The position numbers and the translations under genes are program-made. Shown piece by piece: positions 40,401 through 55,009 of a stretch of 64,000 nucleotides of DNA. Origin of the DNA: Xiphias gladius. Lineage: Eukaryota; Chordata; Actinopteri; Istiophoriformes; Xiphiidae. The notes beneath the pieces were generated by a model. The model was given only the letters and a program-made list of their open reading frames with translations. It was not told the origin of the DNA and did not search any database. How positions within the stretch are numbered: the first letter of the stretch is position 1; every line of letters starts with the position of its first letter. The stretch spans positions 5,467,469 to 5,531,468 of the forward strand of contig NC_053401.1 of NCBI RefSeq assembly GCF_016859285.1. The letters run 5' to 3'.

Positions 40401-43400
40401 GGGGCACAGTCAAGCGAAGTGAAGTGAAGGCTTCATCGCAGTGATATAAAGCTGCGGCTGCATGGGTGCAGATCATCTTCGTACTCATTGCAGGGGGAGA
40501 TGGGTTTTGAAATTCCTCACGTTCTCTCCAGGAGTGTCTCCGTGGGTAGATGCCAGCTGGCACTGTGGGCTCAATCACACGTGTACGTACACATTTATGA
40601 GATGTAGACACACTCATCATTTATCAGGTACAACTCTGCAGGGTACTGTATCAATGTAATGGAGAAAAATCACAATATATGTGAGGACAAAAAGAGGACA
40701 GAGTTGGTGTAGGAACAACTGCAGCTTTTCTTCGGCTTTGATACATTAAGGAAGAGACAGAAGAAATAGAAGAAGAGTGAGAGAGCATGTTATTTTTCCT
40801 GGGTTTGAACCCTGGATGACCCTGATGTGTTTACCCAGGTTGTCCTGTAGCTCCTCCCTTTATACCCACCATGCCAGACCTCCTTCCTCCGACTCCTACT
40901 GACCATTTCCCAGGTGAGGGCCTTTGTGGACCAGCAAAACATTTCCTAATCTAGATGACAAATGTTGAAAGCATACAGCCAGGCCTTTACAAGCTGATTC
41001 TGTTAAATGCTGTTAACAACAATTACCCACCAGGTAGCTTGTTAGCCCGAGTGCTCCCTGCTAACACGTCTGCATGTTGAGTGATAGCAGATGAGGAGCA
41101 TTTTTTTTTTTTTTTTAATATGAAAGAAACAGATTTTTTTGTAGCATTTCTTGAGCAAACATTAAGTTGCCAAGCAAGGCAGTTTTTGTTGGAAATTGGT
41201 TACTAAAAACAACACATTCAAACTTTGATATAAAATAACACAATTTAAAATAATGCATTCAGTTGCTTTTGATAGAGAAAGAGAAAAATAGTGTTCTGAA
41301 TATTTACAGCTACGAAATCAGTCTGCAGCAGCTGCTGTATTATTGAGTTGATGATGTTTCATTTTTTAAATGCATGAATGAAATGCAAATGCTCTTTTTG
41401 TCACAGACATGGTCAGAATGCAGAGACCTTGGCAATCGCAGGGCATTACCATCACTCAACATGAAGTAAGCCTTGTTAGCATGGAGCACATGCACGCGGA
41501 CAAAGACACACTGGCGGAATATAAATGATGGCGGTGTTTATAATATCACTGGTTTAAAAACGAACCTGGCCTCAACATATTTCTTTCGTTTTCGGCATTT
41601 GGAATGGCTTAGTGACAATTGGAGGGCATGTGCCTCCTTGACTGGGTGTACATCCCGCTGAAACAGAATATTACACACGAAGGGTGGAATCACCGAAAGT
41701 CGTGGACCAGTGGGGTATGAGTTATGGAGGGAAAAGTTTTACTTGATTCTTTTACTCAAGTAAAATCTGTGACTTTGAGTTCATGTACGCCTATGAGTAA
41801 ACCATTAAACACACTTGTGTACACATATTTTTTTCTTGTCTGCGTTTGACACTTCATTTCAGTGTGAGGCAGGTGCTCACTACACGGTGAGATATACTCA
41901 TAGAAATGCTGTTAAACAAAGGTTATGTAAAGTCTTTTCAGTTAAATTTTGCCTGGTCTAACCTTGACGTCTAAATGTCCTTGACCTGCAAATCACCAAG
42001 TCAGTGCTGTCATCATATCACATAAGGTCCACATTCCTTCAGTTTTTCTTATTGTCAAAGTTTAATTTGAATTGGCCTCTGCTAGTCATGGAGATCCCTC
42101 ATCCTGAAGGAATATCCAAGCACAACAATATTGCTATGACACTATGACCAACTTTGACAGTAGACAGTGGGTTTGGGTATAGCGGTCGTGGCGAGACACT
42201 GGCTCAAAATTCTTCCTCGCGTTTTGGCGCTGCCAGTGAGATCAGTATCCTGACGTGTACAGACTCAGCTGCCGTGCTGAGCTCCCTCTCCCTAGCTGCC
42301 ACCTCTCCACTGGCTCAGTAGGCTGTTTTTGAAAGCAGGCCAGCGGAGACCACACGGTGAGTGGGAATCAAGGAAAACATGTCCGACAAACACAACCAAC
42401 AACCACCGATGTAGGCTTTCATCTGCCTCAATCCGATACAGAGAAGGTGGGAGGAGCATTCAAAACAGGATTATCTGGATTATCTGAATTGTCTCTTTCA
42501 CAGGACTAAATTATGACTAGGGTGGTGGATTCAGGGTGCTAATAGCCTTCCACTGTAGAGAGTAAAGATGTGCATTCCTTTGTCAAGCACTGTTAAGAAT
42601 GGGTCAAGTAGGTCAGTCCTGGACACTGGTGTGTCTAAGTGCCAAAGAAAACCCGAGGGGAAAAAAGGGGAATCACTGGTCCAAGATGACTCCATTCCCT
42701 CCTATTGTTCATCATCCTGACCGTCTTCTTTCCATTCGAGAAGCGTGAAGAAATGACTCAAAACTCAAACACTGGCCCCAAAGGAACTCCTCACTCACAA
42801 AGAATGTCCAAATGAGCGTGAGGGTCTCAAACATCAGCGCTGCTCTCTTAAAACAATGTCTGAAATTCTCCAAAGGGGTGAACACACAGACAAAGCTGGC
42901 TTGATTTTCAGCCGGCAGCGGAACTGGGCTGGTGGGAAACTGAAATAATGTCTAATAGCAGTTTAAGGTTACAGTTTGTGTTTTAATAATTTGACTGGGA
43001 GCCAGAGGGTGGTTTAGTTCTAATGGGCTGGAGCCATGCTCTGTGATGGGCTTCAGTATGGAGATTAGCTGTGTGTGTGGGGGGGGGGTTTACAGATGAA
43101 CCTTGGGCAGCGCAAGGTTTCAGTTCCCCGCTGGCTTAAACTGTGGGTGGCAAGGAGATAAAACACAAGGCAGACTCGGCATTGTTTATGCTGCCTGTTT
43201 GTGGTCTGCATCCATGCAGGGGCGTGTGTGCGCAGCCCTGATGTCTCTGCTATGTGGCGCAGGGATGCTAAAACCTCCTACACAAAGAATGACGTGTAAT
43301 AACACAGCTTTTGTTTAACCTTTTTTAATACTTGCAGCTCAGAAACGCAGCCACCAATAGGTGCTTAATGTCTGAAGAAAGAGGTTTAAAGCTCATGGAA

Positions 43401-44389
43401 ATAGATTTTTTTTTGCTGGAAATAGTCCTGAACTTGCCTGAATGCCTGAAGATGAACATATAAAATATGAAAATGTGCATTAAAAAGGATGATTTCTTAA
43501 TTAATTGCACAAGACATGCCAATGCAATAATCCACCTGGGGAGACAGGACTAAGTATTCTCTACTGGAGGTCCATGGTTAAGTATGGGAGGTCCCAGTCC
43601 ACCTGTCCCCATGCCCCGAGCACCCAGGGTCAGCCACCAGAGAGGTGGTCCCTCCTGGCTCCATCCACACCGCGAGCCCACCCTATCAACACTAAACAGT
43701 GTGAAACAACACAATAACCAGCGGCCTGTCCAAATGTCAGCCAGGACAAGTGCTTGCTTTAAAAACGACCACCACACATCCAGTCATCTAGCTGTGTGGT
43801 CTCCGCATGAAGATACGTTGTCAGGTTTTTCTTGTCGGGACATTGTTGTAACCTGCATGAAGGCCTCTGCTGAGCAACATCTGAACCACTGCTTGGTGAA
43901 AAAATGAAGACAAAAGCTCCAGAAAAATCAGTTCTGAATACAGATTGGACAGAAATTTGTGTTGGTGACGCAACGCCCCCGCAAAATTTAACAAAGGAAT
44001 TTATGGTGTTAGAGAACGTGTTGACATTGACGTCTGAGTTATTTGGAGCTATTTTCCTGCCAATGCCACAATGCTTAGCAAACACTACAAGGGTTATTCA
44101 GTCAATGATGCATAATGAGGCACTGCCAGCTGTTATTTACTACAAAGTCAAGGAGACACCAAGGAGATCATTAGAAACTATGGACGTCATTAGAAATAGT
44201 GTTGGGCCATGAAGGAGCATGAAGCTAGTGTTCTTGTTTTAAATCTTGACCATGAACCAAAATTCCTGAAACAAGTCGATTTCAGTGTGAAACGGGTTGA
44301 AATTTTTCTGACTACTACTTATTTTGAGGGATTGAGGGATTAAGACTCAGTTACACTGGGAAATAACTTGATACGAGTGTGATTGTTGG

Positions 44390-44630
44390 AGTGGAGTCAA
44401 AATATTTCCATGGAGTATTTCCATTTTGTGTTACTTTATACATACTATACTAGCACAGCTCTCACGGGAGCCATTTTTCTGCATTGTGAGTACTTTTGCT
44501 TTTGAGTACATTTTGCTAATAGCACTTAGTTCATTGCAGGACTTACAATTAATGCAGTGAATTTTAATTGCAGTTTTGCTGCTTTTACTCAAGTAAAGGA
44601 TCTGAATACTTTGTCCACCAGAGAAGAAGA
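44390..44630. repeat. Interspersed repeat, family 4 (AAGTAAAGGATCTGAATAC)
   Basis: Contains GGAGTATTTCCATTTTGTG, TTTTGAGTACATTTTGCTAA and CTCAAGTAAAGGATCTGAAT. The same kinds of words recur at 41.75 kb and across 58.56-59.40 kb. It resembles a widespread teleost repeat (from memory, not checked). Confidence 0.45.
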
Positions 44631-45097
44631 ATAATTCAGCTTCGTTTAATTTTTTTTTTTTCCTTTATCACCAAAAGGCCATTTGGGGCAGAAGGCTAAT
44701 ATGGTGTTAATTAAAGTACAGAGATATAATTAAACCATACTTTTCTTGCATAATTTAGAATATTTGAAGACAGAAATTGCGTCTGGAAAAGTGATGCAGG
44801 GAGTGGATTAATTAAATACATGAATGCTGTTCAATTTTATGTGAAAATAAATTGACATGTCTCTATACTGATACTGGAATGATAGAGACATAAATTGGCT
44901 TTCAATACAAAACTCATACCGTAACTTTTGATTCTTAAAATGTACAAAAATATGATGCTTGGGCATCTTTGGAATTGTACGTTCCTTTCTGCGGAGGATT
45001 AATATCGCGACACTTTGGTGGTACTGTGCAACCCAAACCCTCTCTACTGTTCCACACATAAATCTCACAGAGCGTGACTAACCCGGCGGTAACAGGA

Positions 45098-45128
45098 GCC
45101 GAGGCCGGCGGTCCCCGCGGACCTCGGC
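45098..45128. other. GC-rich hairpin
   Basis: Perfect seven-base stem GCCGAGG (45,098-45,104) against CCTCGGC (45,122-45,128), with a GC-rich loop, in a local GC-rich patch with no gene. Confidence 0.5.
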
Positions 45129-48100
45129 CTGCATGTCAGCGTTTCAGACCGCTCTGCTGTAAGGACCAGCCCCAGAGCCTCCCTGGGCCCCCGGAGACCC
45201 TGTGAAACCAAACAGTGAGGTCAGCTCTGGGCTCCCATCTCACAGCGAGGATTACAAAGAGACACATACACATACAAAGAGCTGAGACCACTGAGACTGA
45301 ACTTGGATTAAGTCATTAAGGGTAACCGTCCCCTAAAACCTCAGCCAGGGACTTTCTCTGTAAAAAGATATTCTCTTCTCACAGCAATTGGCTTGCTATC
45401 TGTGAGCAGAGCTGGCAGGCCCGGCCTGTCCTTTATTTTGGATTGACAATCGATTTCTGCAGCAGATTACAACTCATTATGTTCGTCGTTATCCCTTTTT
45501 TTTCTCCGCAAAAACATCGTCATTGTCTCAATAAATGCCTCCCTGCTTATAAGACGATGAAATGAAATAGCCGTAAAGTGCAGACGGATGCTCCCCTATC
45601 AATAATACTACACCCATCTGACCATTTCCCTGCGTGCACCTGCACTACACACGCACAGTGAAACTCAATCTACAATAACTTCCTCAACAGTAACACTAGA
45701 TTTTTTATTGTATCGAACAGGTGGTGATGACCTTCAGCGCCAGAGAAATGCATGGCACCGGGCACGCTGTAAGACTGCTCGTGTGTTTGTGTCTGCATGT
45801 GCACGTGCATGTGCACGTGTGTGGCAAACTCGGATGGGACAGTTGATCCTCGGCCTCCCGCGCTTGTTTGTTTTTATTTGGCTTTTTCCCGAGCCACGCG
45901 ACGGACCCGAGTACCGACCACAACGCCGCACCTGCAGAATAAAACGCTCACCGCGCTCTCTGGCACGTGTGTGCACACAAACACGCGCACGTGCTCGACC
46001 TGGGCGACTGTAGTCGCACAGTCATCAATGCTCAATTACCCTCTCCCGTATTTACACAGTAATGCAAGTCCACAGGGTTTTGGGTGTGGAGAGCAACCTG
46101 TTGAGAATAATTCATGCGAGTGTCAAAAGTGGGAATCTCAGGATTCTCTTACATTTTGTGGGCCACACACACGTATGGACGGTCCTAGCCTTCAGCCCAC
46201 TTGTCCACATTATAGGGATCAATTGTAAATCACATATCATTTATTGCTTTCAGCTTAGTCAGACAATCGTAAATTTTGCAGTCTGAATGTAAAGGGATAG
46301 CTAGTTGTTTGGGAATGTACATGGAAAAAAAAAATACCTGAGATCCTTATTAAGTTAATTGATAAGATGAATTCCGGTTAAAGGCATCATCCATTACCGA
46401 TTTCTCAAATTAAAGAATTCTTAAGCTTTAAGACACTTAAAAAAGGGATACTACCCAATACCATGTCCTTATACTTTGTACATTTACTGAATTGTGAAAT
46501 GCAGTTTTCGGGCATCCATGACCTACCCTGTTATTTCATCATGATGAACACTTTTCTTTTTCTGATTTCCCACACTCAAGGATTATTGAGCATCACGAGG
46601 CCCGAGATACGGTTTCAGAGGGGGATGCAGCTCAATATCAGTCGTCAAAGTTCACTGATAAGAGGAAAAAAAAGCTGAGAGCCGTTATCTTCTACTGAAT
46701 TTCCAAATCAGGGAAGCTTTAAGAGACTCGAGGAGTAGACTCAAGTGGAGATTTAACTCAAAGTAAGGAACATGTTCCGCTGGCGTCCTAATAATAAATT
46801 GTACATTCACTGCAGTTTGCGAGCTCTGCTCTGAGTGTCTGGTGCATTCATCATTCATACACGTCACGTCAAAGAGATGAAATAATAGGGAATCCCAACC
46901 AGAACAGATATTCAAGTTACAATGGTAGAAAACAGGAAAGCAGCAAGTCACCACATTCGAGAAGCTGGAATGAAATGTTTTTGCAGGATAAATAATTTAA
47001 ACGATTAATCAGTTGTAAGTGTCAATTCACTCCAGTTCAATCAGCACTATACAATATACCCGAGAGGATTTACAGACATATTAAAAAAAAGGTTTGGATA
47101 AACAGAAGATGTCCCACAAAGCCCATGTCAAATGATGTTGACTTTGGATGATATGCCTTTGGAGGAAGGTCCGCATCAACCACATTTTTGAGTCAACAGG
47201 ATAAAAACGCCGGTTTTGGGTGACAAACGTCTCTCCATATTGGCTGAGCCAGACATGGCTGTGGTCTTTACCCACTGTGGCTTTATGGATATCATGTTAT
47301 TGCCTGCATCCAGCCAAAGTTTCCGTGCCCTTGCTATCTGCTGTTTTCATGATGGACCCCATATAACCAATTATACAGCGCAGCAGTGCCCCTTTTCTCA
47401 CTCGTCAACGCTGACATTTATCAATATCCTATTAGTTTCTCTTGGAGCCAGGCACTCTAGCAACCCCCCCCCCCCCAAAAAAGAAAAAGTCTGTTGTTGT
47501 TGTTATTCAAGGGTCTAATATCCACTGTAACAAAACACGCTTTGTTCTAGGCTTAGACACTTCAGGAAAAACTAATATTGGTGGATCATTGTCACCGAGG
47601 TTGCCGTGGCTACAGTCACGCTCGCTGATGATTGGATTCTTTCCGTGTTATCGCTGGCTACGTCCCCGACTCCCGGAGGCAGTGCGATATTAATGATAGC
47701 GATGTTCCGCCATATCGTTTACAGGCTGCAACATCAAAGCAATGCAAGCAAAAGAAAGAAAACAAACCCCGAAAACCCTCAGACTGTCTTAATAAAATGA
47801 TAGACTCTATTGATTTGGACTCAGTTTCCTCACCCCTTTGTGCAATGAAAGTCACTTTTGAGAAATGCCTCTCATAATGCTTATCCCCCGTCGCACGGCA
47901 CTTGTCATGAAGTACATGAATAAGAGCTGGAGTGAAACACAGAGGGCCAGACAGAGGCCAACGGGGGTCAGCGTCTCACCTCGCTGGCCAGACAAGGGTC
48001 TCCTATCGTCTGCTGCTGGGTCAAGGCCAGTGCCCCCTCTAAGTCCCCATCCCTGGCTCTGTCTGGAAGGCAGATAGGGAAACACACCAAACACAAACAC

Positions 48101-51100
48101 ACACCGAACGGCATAGGGCTAATCCATCACTCTCCTGAATGAGGACAGAATCAATCAGATCAGTCCGGGCTAAATCACCATCAGCTGTCAGGTGATAAGC
48201 TACAGACGGCCATTCTCAGTGTGTATTACAACAGAGAGCTGATGAAACAATGGCAAAATAGGGACGTGAACAGCTGGCAAAATCTGCTTGCTTTTCAGGC
48301 TTGTTAGTGTTGCTTCCTCTTTTGTCAATACTAAACATTCTTTGCATTTGCAGGAGCAACACTTTAAGCCTGTCTATCAGTACCAGTCCATTTGCAAAGG
48401 GCTATTGACATTGCCTGACCAGTGTGCAACACTCTCATCGTGCCTCACGTAAAGCTCTGAGGTCATAGAGAGTTGGCTGGCGAACGGGCGAGTTGGTGAG
48501 CTCTTTCCCTTGCTAATTGATGCACTTCAGCCGCTCGGTCTTTGAACTGAATCCCTGCGTCGTCCACCAGAGAGAGGGCAGATGCCATCAGTGTTCCCTC
48601 CCCTTTTTGCCTTTGAAACCCAAGCCCCCCGTCTAACCCTCAGCTCAGGGCACGAGTGAGAGGAGCCGTCTGTTAGCTTAGGTCGAGAGACAGTTACTCC
48701 CCGCTTTGTTTGACCACCGTTGAGTCTAGTCTCCGAGTTTGAGGGAGCCAGGCCAAAAAGATTAGCTCTGTTTTCAGTGGGAGATGCTATCACACAGGCG
48801 GTAGGGCCTGCGATACTGGCTGCTCCCGACCGTCTCAGAGCTCGGTTGGCCCAAGGAGGGGAGCCATTGTTTGTGCAAGAGTTAAGCCCGGACTGGCACT
48901 CTTCCAGGCCTGCGCAGTAAGGGCTCTAAGGAATTCTAGGGCTGTGCATTTGTGCCTACAGGCCTGGAGTTTTGTTTCTACCCATCATGAAAATAGCACA
49001 ATAGGAATAACTCGACAGCACCAACAGTTTTACAGTTGTTGCAGACATAGTGTGTGGCATTCTAAATCCCGTAAAAGAGACAGCTTTCTTGGACTGTGGT
49101 CTCCTGGAATTTTGTGAGATTTTCACGCTTAGAAAATTCAAATGCTGCTATGCATGGCACTCTGACAAACCGCCTAACTCCCAACTCCTGCAAAATTGTT
49201 TTTCAGCTGTCAAAGAAATTTGTCATTTTCAGCCAAAAACCCAAACTGCACGCCTCAGAAATATGCTGCTTTTCTTCTTCTACTGTACGTAACAAGGTAA
49301 TGGCAGTGGCATCTCCAGTTCATGTCATTGTCACATAATCCATTTTCTGCTCATAATTTGAGGCAGCAGTTTGAAAAAGAGGACTGAGAACAAATAAGTA
49401 GTTAGCTTGCTTGATAATATGTTCAGCATGAACAGATATAGAAGCACAAGTTTTAGGTAAGAGACCACTCATTACTGGCCATACTCTGAAAAGTCAATGG
49501 GAAGAATGCTTTCTTTTGCTAAAGAAGATTACTTTTTCAAACTGCTATTATTAGCATGTATGACATGTGAAATTATTTCTGGCTGGTAATGAAACTGGCT
49601 AATAAGCAGAGCCATAGAGAGAAGGTATTTCTGCTTATTGTAACCACCTGTTGCAGCCTTTGTGTCCGCGCTTCCATGGCACATGAAATGCCTTTATTTT
49701 TTTCACTTTTCTGTAATGAACGGCTCCCCCGCCTACTATGACTGAAAGTTTTTAGGGGGTACTTGAAAAAAAACAGAAACAATTTTGAACAATTTAGGCC
49801 TGGCAGACCTCATCTGAATTAGACCTCATCCCAAATATGTATGAATCACTTGAGTGACAAGCTAACGGTACTGAACAGCAGTTCCATTTTGCAAGGTCAG
49901 CACACAGCCTTACCCTTCACCAAAAATGTTTCCTTTTACGGTGTGGAAAACAAAATTCTTCCTCACATTACAACCCCAGTGACAGTTTCAAACCTACTGT
50001 CGTACATGCAGATGGTCTGCCGTACACACTTCCATTTGTGACAAGATGATTATTTCCTTAGAAAGGTCAGAGTGGGTAAGCACAAACCGCAGAAATGATC
50101 CATCCATCGTTCATTTTCTCTTTTGGATCAGTCTCTGATGAACTTCTGAGGAAATACTTGTCACTAGTGTCCCAACAAAGTTTCAAAGGATACATAACTT
50201 TATAGAGATATGAGCTGTTTTTCCATTCATTCACCAGACCCTCTTTGCTGCAGAGTCAGTAGACCAGTGATCCTGGAGGTCAAAAAGGTCGTGATCCCAG
50301 GTGAGGCATTGTCATCGGGCCCACTGCCACGGTACTTAACCCCTGATTGGCTAATTCATATCCCAGGTGTGGAGCTGGGTTATATACGGTGTGTCCGTCA
50401 CGGTGCTCAGGGTTTCCGCTAAAACAGCCCAATGAGTGTGCAGCCTGTCTGAGGCAGGAGGTCCAGTAAAACCATGGGGAGGTGTTTGATGGGGGGGGTG
50501 AGCCAATAGAGAAGAGGTCCTGCGGTTCATGTTCATTATCAGCTCTGTTTTTGACCCCCGTGTCAGCACTAGTTCTAACTGGATAAAGCTTCTAACACCT
50601 GCTAGAAGGAGAAAAATCACATGGACATGACCAGTGTGAGCAAGCCCCTATATGAAATGTAAGAGAACATGATAGGGCTTGGTGGTTTAAGGTTTCTGAG
50701 ACTGTCTGAAAAGTTGAGATGAGTCGAAACGAGAGAGAAATAAAGTGAGGATTCAAGAAAAGCGGCAAAAGATTAACTACGGCAAAACGTATATTCTGAT
50801 CATTCAGTAACACCAAACCAGCATGTGATTACATTCCCTGGGTTAAGTGGGGCACTGACCACTGATATTATTAATATTATTTGGTCGGAGTGATTAATTA
50901 TTACGCATAGTTCACCAGGATACCGTGTTGTGTACTAGCGTTCTTACAAGCCACCAAGCTTCAAAGAGACTCACAAAAATACTGAATGAGTCAGTTCCTT
51001 CTTTAAAAAGAATGCAATCACCACAGGTAGAATGTATCTGTAGCATTTTGGTGCATTTCATTATCTCTTCTTCACCTCTCACCCAGTAGTCATCGGTTAT

Positions 51101-51460
51101 TCGCCTTAGAAAAATTGTTTCAATCTCCGAGGGCCACCACAGCAGATACTGACTGTCCCCTGCTGGGATCACGTCCTATTTTATAGTTCAGAATATTGAG
51201 GCGCTTCCAAAGTGCAGAACTTTCCCTCCTCATTCATTTCATGTAGCCGGAATCAGGAACGTAGGGCGATGTAGGAGTAAATAACTCCAGCTGAACTCAT
51301 TTTACCTGACGGCTTATTTTCTGCACGGAGCTTACTATCTTAAACGTTGACATATTGCTCTTTAAACTCATAATACAGCATCGTAATAAGAAAAGTAAAA
51401 GATGTAGGGCTGTATACTGACTATAAAAAACATAAATTCATAGTTTTATAAATTTTATTG

Positions 51461-52050
51461 AAAGGAATAGTTTGACATTTTGGAAATTAAGCTTATTCGC
51501 TTTCTTGTTGAGAATGAGACGAGAAGATTAAGAGCGTAGCATATAGACAGGAAGCACCGGGAAATAGCTAGCCTGGCTCTGTCAAAAGGTTAAAAAAAAC
51601 AAAACCAAAAAGTAATAGCAAGTCTAAATTTTAATAATTAACACATTATATCTCGTTTGACAGAGCCAGACTAGCTAGCTTTATGCTAAGGTAAGCTAAC
51701 CACCTGCCAGCTTGAGCCTTATATTTAGCGCTTAGACATGTACAAAGGAAGTTACAGTGCCTAGCCAAGAGGTAGTCCCGCACGCGATGCCCCTCGAAGT
51801 GCAGCTTGGCGTTTATACAGTTCGGTTTTTGGTCAGATTAAACAAACGAGATATATTGTGCTAATGAGTGAACTTCAGAGGTGCTGTTTGTCAGATTGTT
51901 GTTGGGGCAAGACAGAGCCAGGCTGGCCGTCTTCTCGTATCCAGCCCTTGCGCTAAGCTAAGCTAACCCTCTCCTGGCTGCAGCGTCATATTTAACGGAC
52001 AGCCCTGAGAGTGGTAGACCTCCTAGCTCTCGGCAAAAGAGAAAAGACGG
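51461..52050. mobile_element. TIR element, family 1, composite copy 3
   Basis: Starts AAAGGAATAGTTTGACATTT with TGGAAAT, matching the left end of the other copies. Contains GACAGAGCCAGACTAGCTAGC in inverted pairs and GCGCTAAGCTAAGCTAACCC. A canonical right end was not found, so the right boundary is approximate. It may be two nested copies. Confidence 0.55.
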
Positions 52051-52775
52051 ATTTTTGGCCTTTTGGTAATGGTCAGTTGCTGTAAAATGATGTTTTTATT
52101 TACCAGTGCAGCACAATCCAAAAAGGAAATATGCTACGCTAAACTTTTAAATAAGATCATTGTGTCAGCTTATACATTTAAACTCAAATGTTGTCATAAG
52201 TATCCATCGTTTAGATGCAGAGTTCAGTCTGCAGAGCTGATTGACTGGATTCCAGACGGATTTACGCTTCCCTCAGTCCATCCTGACTCCACCTTCTCCT
52301 TCCCTGACAGGCCAGATCCTACGGTTTGAGCTCCCACCCCGGCTATCCCATGATTCTCACTGACAGCTGAAGCGTCAACCCCCGTGACTCTGACGGGAAT
52401 TTATGGTCCGTTCAGGATGCACAGTAGCCCTGGGGAGAGAATACACGCTCGGGGAACAGCAGGGACACGACTCCATTCATCTTGAAAATGTGTCAACGTT
52501 TCATTAAATGAGGCCAATTATAGTTTGAAGTCAGGCTTAATTTAATCCATTTGGAGCGACAGTTTATCTATATATCATCATTTTTCATTCATCATCATTT
52601 TCACTTTTCCTTTGCAACTGTGACTATTTGTTTGCATGAAAGCAATGAAGTGGCAGTGAATGCAGCACTAGTTTTTATTTTTAATTTTTATGGAAAGTAT
52701 AGGATGCAAAATCTGTCCTACCTGACAAAGGTACACCGAAACCAACACCCTTAGCTCGAGTGAACTTAATGTGCC

Positions 52776-52778
<3 letters not shown>

Positions 52779-52859
<81 letters not shown>
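52779..52859. repeat. (CA)n microsatellite
   Basis: About 80 bases of pure CA. Confidence 0.97.
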
Positions 52860-52861
<2 letters not shown>

Positions 52862-53044
52862 AGTCCCGCTTCTAAATTGTACATATCATTTCTGCTGCAT
52901 GACAAGGTCAAAAACAGCAAATCAGTAATAAAAGCTACAGTGTATTGCTTTCCACAAGTGACTGCCCATGAGGATACCTCACCTCTGATAAAAAAAAAAA
53001 AACAATTAATTTTTATCAACAAGAATTCCAAGCAGAAAAAAAGA

Positions 53045-53095
53045 AATATGACATTTTGAAGTAGCAGATAAAGCACAGGTGTAATTAATAACAAT
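53045..53095. mobile_element. Family 3 element fragment
   Basis: GACATTTTGAAGTAGCAGAT followed by AAAGCACAGGTGTAATTAAT resembles the left end of the element at 22,752. Only one end is seen. Confidence 0.35.
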
Positions 53096-55009
53096 CATGC
53101 ATCTGCAGAGCTGGGGCGTACCAAGCTCAGGACACTGGAGACTGGGATTTGTGTCCTGCATCGCACAGGTTTAGGCTGCTAAAAAACCTGGGGTAAGCTT
53201 TTGGAAGTGTGGTGGTTTAGAAAAAAACTGGGAAAAATTAACACACCCTCTCTCTTACTTAAAATCAGTGTGTTGACTTTTTTTTTTAGGATATAAAAAA
53301 GACATCAAACCTTCCCCCCTAGCTCTATGTTTCTTTTTAACCATATACGCTGTTGCGGAACAGTCGTATTTAAACAAACTTGGCTATTGTGCACGCTGGC
53401 TCACTGGTATAACACACCTGTTGCACCTGGGCTTTACCTGCTGCAAAACGTCAAAAAGGTTTCAGTAAAATAGGCCTAGGCTGAGCACACTGTTTGACCG
53501 ACGTGTATGTATGTGATAAAAAAGTAGTTCTTCGCCGACTATAGATCGACGATAGCAGGTGGAGCCAATAACATCAACTAGGGATCTGTTCCGATGCCAT
53601 ACCGGTGGCTCGGTGTGCTCTTATTAGTGGCTGCGAGACGGCTCTGTGTTTGTTCACAACCACATCACCGCGAGTCCGAGGGGCAGAAATGAAGACACCA
53701 TTCACACCGAGGACCCACTGATCGCGATCACAAACTGAAGATAACCAACAAAGAATGCGAAGCCGATTTATGATGCACTCACGCGTGTCCGACTCGGATC
53801 CTTCTCAGATTCTCCTCTTCCAGCCTTGTAGTCAGATAAATGGATATTAAACCTGCATGAATTATTTACGTTGCGTTACATGTTTGTAGGACAATTTGTA
53901 GCCACGCATATGTGAAGGAGATACTGTGTTGACTTGTAGTAGTATCTCAGACACCCTAATAAATGATGGAAAGCATCCGAGAATCTGAGCCTCCCGTGGC
54001 AATGTAACAGAAGCTGGGAGGGGGGGGGGCCTTCCAGAGGGTAAAGCTAAAACCTCACTGATTGTGCAGCAGCATGCCGTAGTACACACATCTCACAGCC
54101 TAAGCAAAGAGTGGCCCTCCCCCTCGAGGTCCCTCTAAGTTTGACTGATTCAAAAGTTGCTCTTCATGTTTCCACCAGTAAATAAACGGAGCGTCTCAAG
54201 GTTCTGAATAGCTGCTATCTGAGGGCAGGTTTGCCTTTTCTGTGTCCAACGCTGCTGCCCGACGGGTCCATCGCGTTCAATTCCATAACACAAGGTCCCG
54301 CAGCCGTACAAAAATAGGAATCCCTCACATTCCCGCCTGTAAATGTTTCCAAATGTAGACCTTTCAGGTTGCAGCAAAAATGCCACAGGCTATATATCAC
54401 CTCCTCACAGGCTTTTATCTCTTTTATGAATCTGAGATGAATGAGCCACGTTTCTATTTATACCATCCTATACATGTGCTTCTCAAAGCTGTTTTGACTC
54501 TGCACATTCCAATCTATTTATGTTGGGATTTTCGAGAAGTTACAATCGGCCATTCCCTTCCCGCCGGCTAAAACAGGCATGACACATTTGAAGTGTGCAC
54601 GGGATTATGTGGTTTCTGTGTAGCAAAAATACCATAATCTCAGTGGGAATAACTGTTGTACACGTTTGCTTCATATAAAACGCCCAACCTGCCTTTTGAC
54701 CAGCACGTGTGGAGGTTAAAAACGCTGTTGGAGGAACTTTTTCTTCAAGAGTTCCACTGAAACTGTTACCAGAGGTTTGAGGATTATCCAGAGTCATGGG
54801 GACTCTGATTTAACACACTATAATGTCGTTGTAAGCAGATGTAGATTAATGTATTTGTCACCAACAAAAACTCCTGGCGGCACCCGTTACTGGAGGCTGG
54901 TGCAGAAACAGATAATGGGCAACAATATAGTGAAACACAGTTGTCATCATACAAAATATGTCTTCGTAGGAGACGTTATGATTGTTCACGATTGAGCTCA
55001 TATCCTTAT

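Noticed and set aside
45797..46228. 143-codon plus-strand frame
   Set aside because: Starts in a CA/GT-like repeat (Cys-Thr repeats) and has no domain-like content.
52681..53094. Frames across the 52.8 kb CA repeat
   Set aside because: Cys-Val and His-Thr runs are translations of the microsatellite.
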